This document shows, piece after piece, positions 1 through 6,361 of a stretch of 20,077 nt of DNA (positions are counted from its first letter, which is position 1; each line of letters starts with the position of its first letter). The stretch is from DASYSL01 sp036003365 (GTDB lineage: Bacteria > Eisenbacteria > RBG-16-71-46 > DASYSL01), in NCBI GenBank assembly GCA_036003365.1, contig DASYSL010000011.1, positions 1-20,077 on the forward strand, written 5' to 3'. The notes under the pieces were generated by a model. That model was not told where the DNA came from. It saw only the letters and a program-made list of their open reading frames with translations, and did not search any database. Made by a program: the position numbers and the translations under genes.

Positions 1-2
1 CC

Positions 3-317
3 AGGATGTATGCCCCGGGCCCGTCCACGACCGTGGTGCGCAACGGCACCATCACCTACGGCTCCGATGCCATCGGGGCGCAGGCCAAGCGCATGCTGGT
101 CGCGGCCGAGAAGGACTCGCTCGACGCCTCGTATGAGGACGTCCGCGTGACCATGCTCGGCCCCCAGGACGCCCTCATCATCACGCCCGTGACTCTCGGC
201 CACGCCGCGCCGGGCGAGATCAAGCGCGGCGGCACGATGACCTTCGTGGTCGAGAGACGCTCAGGGAAATGGCTGATCCTGCACGACCACACGACGTTCA
301 ACTGCCAGACGCGCTGA
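3..317 (+). CDS. SnoaL/DUF4440-like protein, 5'-truncated by window edge
   Basis: C-terminal part of a small alpha+beta barrel protein of the SnoaL/ketosteroid-isomerase-like (NTF2-fold, DUF4440-type) superfamily. The frame is open to the left edge, so the real start lies outside the window and the Met at position 6 is probably internal. The end of the protein reads GKWLILHDHTTFN, the typical last strand of this fold, and closely matches GKWLIVHDHTS at the end of the next gene, so the two are tandem paralogues. Such proteins range from isomerases to ligand-binding or calcium/calmodulin-kinase-association-like domains, so no reaction can be assigned. The stop at 315-317 is 20 bp before the next start, implying one transcript. 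The fold call is fairly safe; the function is unknown. Confidence 0.7.
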   Translation, partial: RMYAPGPSTTVVRNGTITYGSDAIGAQAKRMLVAAEKDSLDASYEDVRVTMLGPQDALIITPVTLGHAAPGEIKRGGTMTFVVERRSGKWLILHDHTTFNCQTR

Positions 318-337
318 GGCCCTGACAGGGAGACCCG

Positions 338-811
338 ATGAAGACTTCGAGAGTGTGGATTTGCGCGATGACCCTGCTCGTTCTCCCGATCGGTTCAGCG
401 GCCCAGCCGTCGAGCGCATCGGCGGTGCGCACTGAGGTTCTGGCGTTCGTCCGCAGTTTCGCGGATGCCGCCAACCACGCAGACGTGGCCGCGGTCATGG
501 AGATGTACGATCATTCCCCCAATCTGATCAGCGCCGCCGACGGGGCGATCATCCGAGGCTGGGATGCCGTACGCGAGGACGCAAACCAAGTTCTCGGTAA
601 GGAAGGGCTCTACAAGATCTCAACGGGAAGCTTCGATGTCCTCCCGTTGGGCGCGGGCAAGGCTGTCGCGGTCGGACCTGTAGTTACGACCGTCAAAACG
701 GGCGCGGGACCGGTCACCCTCGATCAGGTCCTCACCCTCGTGCTCGAGAAGAAGCAGGGGAAGTGGCTGATCGTCCACGACCACACGAGCACCAAGCCGC
801 GAGGCGACTAG
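338..811 (+). CDS. Exported SnoaL/DUF4440-like protein
   Basis: 157-residue protein. Residues 1-22 form a signal peptide: basic start MKTSR, hydrophobic core CAMTLLVLPIG, small residues SAAQ before a likely cleavage. The mature part is a SnoaL/ketosteroid-isomerase-like NTF2 fold: helix FVRSFADAANHADVAAVMEMYD, then strand DVLPLGAGKAVAVGPVV and the closing strand GKWLIVHDHTS. It is probably periplasmic or secreted. Catalytic residues cannot be assigned, because this superfamily reuses the pocket for many ligands. A purine-rich AGGGAGA at 326-332 precedes the ATG. The upstream neighbour (ends at 317) is a paralogue with the same C-terminal motif, so this is a tandem duplication within one operon. 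An inverted repeat overlapping the stop may end the transcript. Confidence 0.8.
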   Translation: MKTSRVWICAMTLLVLPIGSAAQPSSASAVRTEVLAFVRSFADAANHADVAAVMEMYDHSPNLISAADGAIIRGWDAVREDANQVLGKEGLYKISTGSFDVLPLGAGKAVAVGPVVTTVKTGAGPVTLDQVLTLVLEKKQGKWLIVHDHTSTKPRGD

Positions 812-830
812 GTCCGCTTCCCTCGGACCT
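810..830 (+). terminator. Possible weak terminator hairpin after the DUF4440 pair
   Basis: Perfect 7-bp inverted repeat AGGTCCG (810-816) and CGGACCT (824-830) with a 7-nt loop, overlapping the TAG stop of the upstream gene. There is no U-tract directly after it (GTTCACGAAAAG follows), so it is at best a weak or factor-assisted terminator. It sits just upstream of a promoter-like element at 848-876, which fits an operon boundary. Confidence 0.4.
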
Positions 831-847
831 GTTCACGAAAAGATTAT

Positions 848-876
848 TTGCGTCCTTCGGAGGGCTGCGCTAGAAA
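848..876 (+). promoter_or_regulatory. Putative sigma70-type promoter for the SET-domain gene
   Basis: TTGCGT (848-853) is separated by exactly 17 bp from TAGAAA (871-876). The same -35 hexamer and spacing recur at 17140-17168 (TTGCGT-N17-TAGAAT), which supports both as housekeeping-type promoters. The predicted leader to the GTG at 985 would be about 100 nt. Inferred from sequence only. Confidence 0.45.
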
Positions 877-984
877 AGTGGCGTAACCCAACGCCGGGCT
901 GTCTCCGCGAGCGGAAACGAGGGCTCGCCGTAGCAGCCACGAGCTTCCCGGACGGGAACGGGCCGGGCCGGGACCTGGAGGGTT

Positions 985-1515
985 GTGAGTCAACGGCACA
1001 GGATGCCGGTGACGAAGCCGCGGCTGGTGGTGGCGGCTTCGTCGATTCAGGGAGTAGGGGTTCACACGCAGGACGCCGTGGAACCCGGCACGCCCCTCTT
1101 CGAGGTGCGCGGCGTGCGCCAGACCGACGACTTCGATGAGCACTTCGACAAGGGTGCTCACTGGTTCTGCGTCGGCACCCGGGAGTGGATCAAGCCCGGG
1201 CCTCGAACTCTCGCCCGTTTCCTCAATCATTCCTGCGAGCCCACGGCGGTGTGGGCGGACGATCGCTGGGTCACGGCGAGCCTCCCCATTCCCGCCGGCG
1301 GCGAGATCTCCATCGATTACGGGACGATCGAGCTGGATCCTTACTGGCGGATGGCGTGCTCGTGCGGAGCGCCAACCTGCCGGCGGACGATCGTGCCTTT
1401 CTACCTCGAGCCGGCACGCGTGCGGAGACGGCTCGAGCCCCAGGCGCCTTCGTTCCTGAGGCAGTGCCTGGGCGAGTGTCTCGCACTGGTGCCGACGCTC
1501 GCCGTCCAGCGATAG
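985..1515 (+). CDS. SET-domain protein-lysine methyltransferase-like protein
   Basis: 176-residue protein made almost entirely of a SET domain. It has the N-terminal G-V-G-V-H-T turn (S-adenosylmethionine contact region), the RFLNHSC motif with Asn81-His82-Ser83-Cys84, and GGEISIDYG with the likely catalytic Tyr112. A post-SET zinc site CxCx4C follows (Cys125, Cys127, Cys132), which together with the SET cysteine would bind one zinc. SET enzymes transfer methyl from S-adenosylmethionine to lysine side chains; the bacterial substrate cannot be told from sequence. It is cytoplasmic, with no signal peptide. The GTG at 985 is preceded by GGAGGG (977-982), a close but usable spacing; an ATG at 1003 is the alternative start. 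It appears monocistronic, with a promoter-like element at 848-876 and a palindrome array 30 bp after its stop. Confidence 0.85.
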   Translation: MSQRHRMPVTKPRLVVAASSIQGVGVHTQDAVEPGTPLFEVRGVRQTDDFDEHFDKGAHWFCVGTREWIKPGPRTLARFLNHSCEPTAVWADDRWVTASLPIPAGGEISIDYGTIELDPYWRMACSCGAPTCRRTIVPFYLEPARVRRRLEPQAPSFLRQCLGECLALVPTLAVQR

Positions 1516-1547
1516 CCCTCGAGCCTCCTCGCGCCTCCGACCGCAGC

Positions 1548-1626
1548 ATGCGCTGGCGCATCCGAAACATGCGCCAGCGCACGTGCGAGGCATGCTCCGG
1601 CGCATCTTGAATATGCGCCAGCCCAT
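1548..1626. repeat. Phased array of four ATGCGC-YR-GCGCAT-like near-palindromes
   Basis: Four 14-bp units begin at 1548 (ATGCGCTGGCGCAT), 1569 (ATGCGCCAGCGCAC), 1592 (ATGCTCCGGCGCAT) and 1613 (ATGCGCCAGCCCAT). Start-to-start distances are 21, 23 and 21 bp, about two helical turns each. Units 1/2 and 3/4 also pair as inverted repeats with 7-nt spacers (CCGAAAC, CTTGAAT), so the block is a 44-bp direct duplication of a stem-loop. It lies between the SET gene stop (1515) and the next gene (1757). It could be a multi-operator regulatory region or a REP-like intergenic element. No U-tract follows, so terminator function is unlikely. Confidence 0.7.
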
Positions 1627-1678
1627 GAAAGCCTAGCGCTGCGATAGGAATGCGAGGCGGCTGGGCCCTTATCCTCCT

Positions 1679-1708
1679 TCGACATGCCGTACGGCATGTA
1701 GGTATGAC
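1679..1708 (+). promoter_or_regulatory. Putative promoter with palindrome in its spacer
   Basis: TCGACA (1679-1684, one mismatch to TTGACA) and TATGAC (1703-1708) are 18 bp apart. The 18-bp palindrome at 1682-1699 fills the spacer, the classic position for a repressor or MerR-like operator. The leader to the ATG at 1757 would be about 40 nt. The -10 match is only moderate, so this is tentative. Confidence 0.4.
1682..1699. repeat. 18-bp perfect palindrome, copy 1
   Basis: ACATGCCGTACGGCATGT is identical to its own reverse complement. The same 18 bp recur exactly at 19050-19067, in another intergenic region about 17 kb away, and a spaced version lies at 12445-12465. Its position between promoter-like hexamers 58 bp upstream of the oxidoreductase-like start suggests an operator site. 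Confidence 0.75.
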
Positions 1709-1747
1709 TAAACTCGTTTGCCGCACATGAGGTTATGGACCGGCCAC

Positions 1748-1753
1748 GGAGGT
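1748..1753 (+). promoter_or_regulatory. Strong ribosome binding site fixing the start at 1757
   Basis: GGAGGT (1748-1753) followed by GAA and ATG at 1757 is a near-perfect anti-16S match. It selects this ATG over an upstream in-frame TTG at 1718 that has no such signal. It also places the first residues MRIGILG directly at the first beta strand of the Rossmann fold. Confidence 0.75.
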
Positions 1754-1756
1754 GAA

Positions 1757-2398
1757 ATGCGCATTGGAATCCTGGGCAGCGGCGAGGTGGGACAGAAGCT
1801 GGGACTCGGTTTCGCGACCCTCGGTCATGAGGTGAAGATCGGGACGCGCGAGCCGGGAGGCGACAAGCTGAAGCCGTGGCTCGTTGGGGCGGGAGGCAAG
1901 GCGAGCACCGGCACCTTCGCCGAGACGGCGGCGTTCGGGGAACTCCTGGTTCTGGCGACCGCGTGGTCGGGCACGCAGTCGGCGCTCCAGCTCGCGGGCG
2001 CGCCGAACACCGGGGGCAAGGTTGTGATCGACGCCACCAACCCGCTCGACTTCTCCGGCGGGGGTCCGGCCCTGGCGGTCGGCTTCAAGGACTCGGCCGG
2101 AGAGCAGGTGCAGCGCTGGCTGCCCCGGGCGCGCGTGGTCAAGGCGTTCAACATCGTCGGCAACCAGTTCTTCTTCCGGCCCGAGCTTCCCGGCGGCCCG
2201 CCCACCATGTTCTACGCCGGCAACGACGCCGCCGCCAAAGCGGACGTGAAGAAGATCCTCGATGATTTTGGCTGGGAGTCGATCGACCTCGGTGGCCTCG
2301 AGAACGCGCGCTACCTCGAACCGATGGCCATGGTGTGGATCGTGCATGGGTTCACGTCCAAGACGTGGAACCACGCGTTCAAGCTGCTGCGGAAGTAG
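1757..2398 (+). CDS. F420-dependent NADP oxidoreductase-like Rossmann protein
   Basis: 213-residue protein. It opens with the dinucleotide-binding motif MRIGILGSGEVGQKL (GxGxxG at residues 7-12) and THE second-strand region EVKIGTREP that favours NADP through its Arg. It continues with VVIDATNPLD and VVKAFNIVGNQFFFRPEL, the pattern of the NADPH-dependent F420-reductase-like family (PF03807 group). Family members either reduce F420 with NADPH or are uncharacterised NAD(P)-binding reductases. Nothing in the window shows F420 synthesis, so the cofactor partner is open. It is soluble and cytoplasmic. The start is fixed by a strong ribosome binding site. An 18-bp palindrome inside a promoter-like element upstream suggests specific repression or activation. 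The STAS-like gene starts 23 bp after the stop, probably in the same transcript. Confidence 0.8.
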   Translation: MRIGILGSGEVGQKLGLGFATLGHEVKIGTREPGGDKLKPWLVGAGGKASTGTFAETAAFGELLVLATAWSGTQSALQLAGAPNTGGKVVIDATNPLDFSGGGPALAVGFKDSAGEQVQRWLPRARVVKAFNIVGNQFFFRPELPGGPPTMFYAGNDAAAKADVKKILDDFGWESIDLGGLENARYLEPMAMVWIVHGFTSKTWNHAFKLLRK

Positions 2399-2421
2399 TT
2401 TTTCGTGCTATATCCCTGACC

Positions 2422-2829
2422 ATGTCTCCCTCTCCCGGCGCCTACCGCATCGATCCGAACGAGAGGATCGTCTACATCGCCGGCCGTGAGATTGCCACGC
2501 TCGACGAGTGGGCCGCTTTCATCGACGAGATCCTCGCCGACCCGAGCTACCAGGTGGGATTCTCGCTGATCAGCGATCGGCGCGATCAGCACCAAGTCCC
2601 GCCTCCGGGTTACGCGCGAGCCATGGCGGAGAAGCTGCACGAGCGCGCGGGCAAGCTCGCCGGCTGCCGTTGGGCGATGGTGGTCAACTCCACGGTGGCC
2701 TACGGACTCGGGCGCATGATCGAGCTGACCGTCGAGTCGGACGGGATCGACATGCGTCTCTTCACCGACTACGAAGCGGCGATGGCCTGGATTCGCGCGG
2801 GGAAAAGGGACGTTCAGGCGAGAGCCTGA
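2422..2829 (+). CDS. SpoIIAA/STAS-like (SEC14-type) small protein
   Basis: 135-residue soluble protein resembling the SpoIIAA-like/STAS-SEC14 group (PF11964 type): strand RIVYIAGREIATLDEWAAF, conserved FSLISDRR segment, helix ARAMAEKLHERAGKLAG, strand RWAMVVNS and the C-terminal DMRLFTDYEAAMAWIRAG, in which the sequence F-x-D-x-x-x-A-x-x-W is typical. Family members are small, poorly characterised, and may bind lipids or act as regulatory partners. The ATG at 2422 lacks a clear Shine-Dalgarno; TATATC (2409-2414) lies 7 bp before it, so a short or leaderless transcript is possible besides read-through from the upstream gene. The last 16 bp overlap the convergent hemY 3' end. Confidence 0.6.
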   Translation: MSPSPGAYRIDPNERIVYIAGREIATLDEWAAFIDEILADPSYQVGFSLISDRRDQHQVPPPGYARAMAEKLHERAGKLAGCRWAMVVNSTVAYGLGRMIELTVESDGIDMRLFTDYEAAMAWIRAGKRDVQARA

Positions 2830-4172
2830 TCGGCGGCGCGCTCGCCACTGGCCACGCAATCGGGCGTGCCCACGCCATGATAGGCGGCGCCCGCCAGGTA
2901 GAGCCCGCGGTGCGTGCGTGCGCGCTCCTCGATGCCGCGCACGACGGCCCCATGCCCCACGCGGTAGCGCGGCATGGCGCGCGGATGGCGGCTCACCACC
3001 GAGAACAGCGGGCGCTCCTTCAACTGCAGGAGCTTGGCCAGCGGCTCGAGCGCCCGGGATTCCGCGTCGGCGTCGTCCCAGCCCAGGGCGGCATCGCTCA
3101 TGAAGGCGCGGATCAACGCGTAGCCCACCGGGGCGCGGCCTTCGAATTTCTGATGCGCGAACGTGCAGGCCACGAGCGGAAGGGCTTCGATCGCGGGCAC
3201 GACGAAGCCCGAGCCTTCGAGCGGGCGGCCGAGCGCCGACTCACGAAACGCCATCGACAGGGTGACCGACGAGCCGTAGCGGATCTCCTCGAGCTCGCGC
3301 GCCAGCGCCGGATCGAAGCCGCGCGCCAGCATCGCCATCGCGTGGGCGGGGAGGGCGGCGATCACCGCGTCGTAGGGCTCGGCGTCGCGCGCCGTGCGCA
3401 CGCGCCAGTCCGGTGGGTTGGAAGACGGCTCGAGGGCCGTGACCGGCGTGTCGAGCCGCACCTGGCCGATGTGCCCGGCGAGGGCCTCCACCCAGCGACC
3501 GAGTCCGTCGCGCAGCGTGGCGAACAGGCCGTAGCGCGGCCCGCTCGCCGCGCGCGCGGTGTGGCCGCGCTTCTGGAGGGCGCGAATCACGCTGCCGTGC
3601 TCGCGCTCCATCTCGAGGAAGCGGGGAAAGGTCGAAGCCAGGGAAAGCTCCTCGGGATCGGCGCCGTAGATGCCGCCGACCATGGGCTGGGCCACGCGCT
3701 CGAGCATTTCCTGGCCGAAGCGCCGGCGCACGAACGAGCCGAGACTCTCGTCCTCGGGCGGACGGCGGCGGCGTGGAAGCCACATCTCGAGGCTGGCGCG
3801 CGCCTTGCCCGGCCAGCTCAGCAGGGGACTCTTCCAGAAGCGCGCCAGATCCGAAGGCCCGAGCAGATAGAAGCCTTCGGGCGTGGGGATCAAGCGCCCG
3901 CCCGCGGCCACGAAGCTCTGGCGCGACTCGGGACGCGTGCCGATGAGCTGATCGCCCAGGCCGAGGCGTTCGATCTGCTCACGCGCGGCCGGCTTCTCGG
4001 TGATGAAGGAGTCGGGACCTTCCTCGATGAGGAAGCCGTCGCGCCGCACCGTCGAGATCACGCCGCCGAGCCGGCCGGCCGCTTCGTACAGCACGACAAA
4101 AGCCCCAGCGCTCTGCAAGCGGAAGGCGGCGGAGAGCCCAGCGATGCCGCCGCCGAGGACGGCGACTCTCAA
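2814..4172 (-). CDS. hemY: Oxygen-dependent protoporphyrinogen/coproporphyrinogen oxidase
   Basis: 452-residue FAD-dependent oxidase that aromatises porphyrinogen late in haem synthesis. The N-terminus has the FAD dinucleotide fold (VAVLGGGIAGLSAAFRLQ) followed by the E-x-x-x-R-x-G-G signature (YEAAGRLGGVIST). The region EEGPDSFITEKP and the C-terminal GLYLAGAAYHGVGTPDC (second FAD contact) are diagnostic of the HemY/PPO family. Length is normal. It starts at a TTG (4172-4170) one base after the hemH stop, so translation is probably coupled. It is third in a hemE-hemH-hemY operon, the order known from Bacillus subtilis. Homologues act either on protoporphyrinogen IX or, in the coproporphyrin-dependent branch (CgoX), on coproporphyrinogen III; a hemQ/chdC gene elsewhere would decide, and none is present here. 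Confidence 0.93.
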   Translation of the reverse strand: MRVAVLGGGIAGLSAAFRLQSAGAFVVLYEAAGRLGGVISTVRRDGFLIEEGPDSFITEKPAAREQIERLGLGDQLIGTRPESRQSFVAAGGRLIPTPEGFYLLGPSDLARFWKSPLLSWPGKARASLEMWLPRRRRPPEDESLGSFVRRRFGQEMLERVAQPMVGGIYGADPEELSLASTFPRFLEMEREHGSVIRALQKRGHTARAASGPRYGLFATLRDGLGRWVEALAGHIGQVRLDTPVTALEPSSNPPDWRVRTARDAEPYDAVIAALPAHAMAMLARGFDPALARELEEIRYGSSVTLSMAFRESALGRPLEGSGFVVPAIEALPLVACTFAHQKFEGRAPVGYALIRAFMSDAALGWDDADAESRALEPLAKLLQLKERPLFSVVSRHPRAMPRYRVGHGAVVRGIEERARTHRGLYLAGAAYHGVGTPDCVASGERAADQALA

Positions 4173-4173
4173 C

Positions 4174-5166
4174 CTAGGCGCTGAAGCGGTCGTACGTGGC
4201 GAGCACTTCCTCGCCGATCAGCGCGATGAACTCGGGGTGATCGTTCACGCAGCCGGCGCGGTGGACCTTCAATCCCAGCTCGGTGGCGGTCGTGCGGGCT
4301 TCGATGTCGAGGTCGAACAACACCTCGACGTGATCGCTCAGGAAGCCGATGGCCTGCACGACCACCTCGGAGGCACCCTCGGCGGCGCGGCGGCGCAGCA
4401 CGTCGTTGACGTCGGGCTCGAGCCAGGGCGTGCGCGGATCGCCGCTGCGGCTCTGCCAGGCGATCTCCCAGTCGGGCGCGCCGAGGATGCGCGCCACGCC
4501 CGCCGCGCTGACCCAGAGGTCGGCTTCGTAGGGCGCGCCGCGCGACAACGACACGGGAATGGAGTGCGCGGTGAACACGATGGGCACGTTCCGGGGCCAG
4601 GCGCCGCGGCGATAACCGGTGGCTTCCTCGATGCGTTGCGCGTTGGCCTCGAGGAAGCGCGGATGACCGTAGTACGCGGTGACGTGGCTCACGATCGGCC
4701 CCTGGCCGCGATTCGCCTTGATGGCCTCGTGCACGTCCTCGGCATAACGCTCCCAGCTCACCTCGGAGCGATGCGCGGCGAGGATCACGCCCACCGCGTG
4801 CTGGCGCCCGTCGGCGTTCATGCGCGCGATCTCGTCCTTCAAATACGGATCCCAGTTGCGCATGCCGCAATAGACGGGAAGCGCGTGCCCTTGCGCGGCG
4901 AGCCAGGCCTCGACGCCTTGGCGCTGGGCTTCGGTCAGCTCGTTGTACGGCGACTTGCCGCCGACCTCCATGTAGTGATGCTCGACTTGGACCAGGCGCT
5001 CGTCGGGCACGCCGCGGCCGCGCGTCACGTTGCGCAAGAAGGGCATGATCTGGGAGGGCTCGGTGGGGCCGCCGAAGCCGATGAACAGGACGGAGTCGAC
5101 GGCGGGCAAGCGGTGGGCGGCGCCATAGCCCGCCACGGCCGGCGCCTTGGTCTCGGTCTCGCTCAT
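4174..5166 (-). CDS. hemH: Ferrochelatase (proto- or coproporphyrin type)
   Basis: 330-residue chelatase that inserts Fe2+ into a porphyrin. It has the opening strand SVLFIGFGGPTEPSQIMPFLRN, the Y-x-x-x-GGKSPYNELT substrate-lip motif, the catalytic histidine motif FTAHSIP (His201) and GFLSDHVEVLFDLD with the metal-site/catalytic Glu281. The segment YCGMRNWDPYL resembles enzymes of actinobacteria and firmicutes that work in the coproporphyrin-dependent branch (CpfC), but this is suggestive only. No C-terminal extension or cysteine cluster for 2Fe-2S is seen. Its ATG overlaps the hemE stop by 4 bp (5163-5166) and its stop is 1 bp from hemY, so the three proteins are made together in the cytoplasm or at the membrane surface. 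Confidence 0.94.
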   Translation of the reverse strand: MSETETKAPAVAGYGAAHRLPAVDSVLFIGFGGPTEPSQIMPFLRNVTRGRGVPDERLVQVEHHYMEVGGKSPYNELTEAQRQGVEAWLAAQGHALPVYCGMRNWDPYLKDEIARMNADGRQHAVGVILAAHRSEVSWERYAEDVHEAIKANRGQGPIVSHVTAYYGHPRFLEANAQRIEEATGYRRGAWPRNVPIVFTAHSIPVSLSRGAPYEADLWVSAAGVARILGAPDWEIAWQSRSGDPRTPWLEPDVNDVLRRRAAEGASEVVVQAIGFLSDHVEVLFDLDIEARTTATELGLKVHRAGCVNDHPEFIALIGEEVLATYDRFSA

Positions 5167-6221
5167 CTTCGGCTCATTTCGTGGACCCAGTGGACGAGCC
5201 GCGAGACGTGGTCCACCGGGGTCTCGGGCAGGATGCCGTGGCCCAAATTGAAAATGTGGCCCGGGCGTCCGGCGGCGCTCTTCAGGATGCGCCGCGTCTG
5301 ATCACGCAGCACGTCTTCGGGAGCGAAGAGTACCACGGGATCGAGATTGCCCATGACCGGCCGGTCGTAGCCGACGCGGCTCCAGGCTTCGTCGAGATCG
5401 ACGCGCCAGTCGAGCCCGATCACGTCGCCGCCGGCCTGGCGCATGTCGGGGAGGAGCGCCGACGTGCCGGTGCCGAAATGGATCACGGGCGCGTAGGGCA
5501 CGAGCCCGGCGATCACCGCCTGGGTGTACGGCTTCACGTACTGGCGGTAGTCGGCGGGCGACAGGCAGCCTACCCAGCTGTCGAAGATCTGCACCACCGA
5601 GCAGCCGGCGCGAATCTGTCCATTGAGGCACTCGATGAGCACGGGCACGAGCCGCGCCATGAGCGCGCGCCAGGCGCCGGCGTCCCGATACATGAAGCTC
5701 TTGGTCTTTTCGAACGTTCGCGTGGCGCCGCCTTCGATGAGATACGACGCCACGGTGAACGGCGCTCCGGCGAACCCGATCAAGGGCAAGTGGCTCGGCA
5801 GACAGGCGCGCGTACGGCGCGCCGCCTCGAACACGTAGGCGAGCGCGTCGGGCTCGGGGGTGCGCATGCGGTCGACGTCTTTGGCTTCGCGCACGGGCGG
5901 CGTGATCACCGGCCCCTCGCCGCGCGCGAACTCGAGCTCGAATCCGAGCGGCTCGACCACGAGCAGCAAGTCGGCGAAGAGGATGGCGGCGTCGACGCCG
6001 AGCGTCTCGGCGGCGTGCACCGTCACCTGCGCCACCAGGTCGGGCGACTTGCACAGCTCGAGCATCGAGACCTTCTCGCGCAGGTCGCGATATTCCTTCA
6101 TGTAGCGGCCGGCCTGGCGAAGCAGCCACACCGGCGTGAACGACGTGGGCTCGCGGCGGCACGCGCGCAGCATGGCCGAGTTCCACGACGGATGGGACGA
6201 GGGCTGGAAGGGACCGTTCAA
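5163..6221 (-). CDS. hemE: Uroporphyrinogen III decarboxylase
   Basis: 352-residue TIM-barrel enzyme that converts uroporphyrinogen III to coproporphyrinogen III by four decarboxylations. Visible family signatures are PVWLLRQAGRYMKEYR (substrate carboxylate-binding arginines), ILFADLLLVVEPLG (the aspartate at the pyrrole nitrogens), GFAGAPFTVASYLIEGG, FDSWVGCLSP and the end motif FNLGHGILPETPVDHV. It is first in the haem operon and overlaps hemH by the ATGA junction at 5163-5166. The start chosen is TTG at 6221; ATG at 6173 would cut into the conserved N-terminal helix (LRACRREPT) and is less likely. The 140-bp divergent region to the L,D-transpeptidase gene must hold its promoter, but no convincing hexamers are seen on this strand. 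Confidence 0.95.
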   Translation of the reverse strand: MNGPFQPSSHPSWNSAMLRACRREPTSFTPVWLLRQAGRYMKEYRDLREKVSMLELCKSPDLVAQVTVHAAETLGVDAAILFADLLLVVEPLGFELEFARGEGPVITPPVREAKDVDRMRTPEPDALAYVFEAARRTRACLPSHLPLIGFAGAPFTVASYLIEGGATRTFEKTKSFMYRDAGAWRALMARLVPVLIECLNGQIRAGCSVVQIFDSWVGCLSPADYRQYVKPYTQAVIAGLVPYAPVIHFGTGTSALLPDMRQAGGDVIGLDWRVDLDEAWSRVGYDRPVMGNLDPVVLFAPEDVLRDQTRRILKSAAGRPGHIFNLGHGILPETPVDHVSRLVHWVHEMSRR

Positions 6222-6361
6222 GGGGCCTGAGCGCTCCGGTTCGCCGGCGACAAGTTGAGCACCGCGGTTGACCCCGGCCAGGGTAGAATGGTGAGATCAT
6301 GGTGTCGTCCGCAGGTGATTTCGCACCACCACTCTAGCAAGCTTTTCTTCGAGGCGTTAGC

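Noticed and set aside
844..1626. 260-codon open frame on the - strand across the SET gene and palindrome array
   Set aside because: Repetitive Arg/Met/Cys-rich N-terminus is a translation of the palindromes; the SET motifs are on the + strand.
2508..4184. 558-codon open frame on the + strand opposite hemY
   Set aside because: Antisense shadow of a clear FAD-dependent haem enzyme; no recognisable motifs.
6268..6289. Promoter TTGACC...TAGAAT in the hemE/transpeptidase divergent region
   Set aside because: The spacer is only 10 bp, incompatible with a sigma70 promoter.
6299..6337. 12-codon leader peptide downstream of TAGAAT, before the L,D-transpeptidase gene
   Set aside because: ATG to TAG is only 12 codons with no residue bias suggesting attenuation, and no -35 at the right distance; chance is sufficient.
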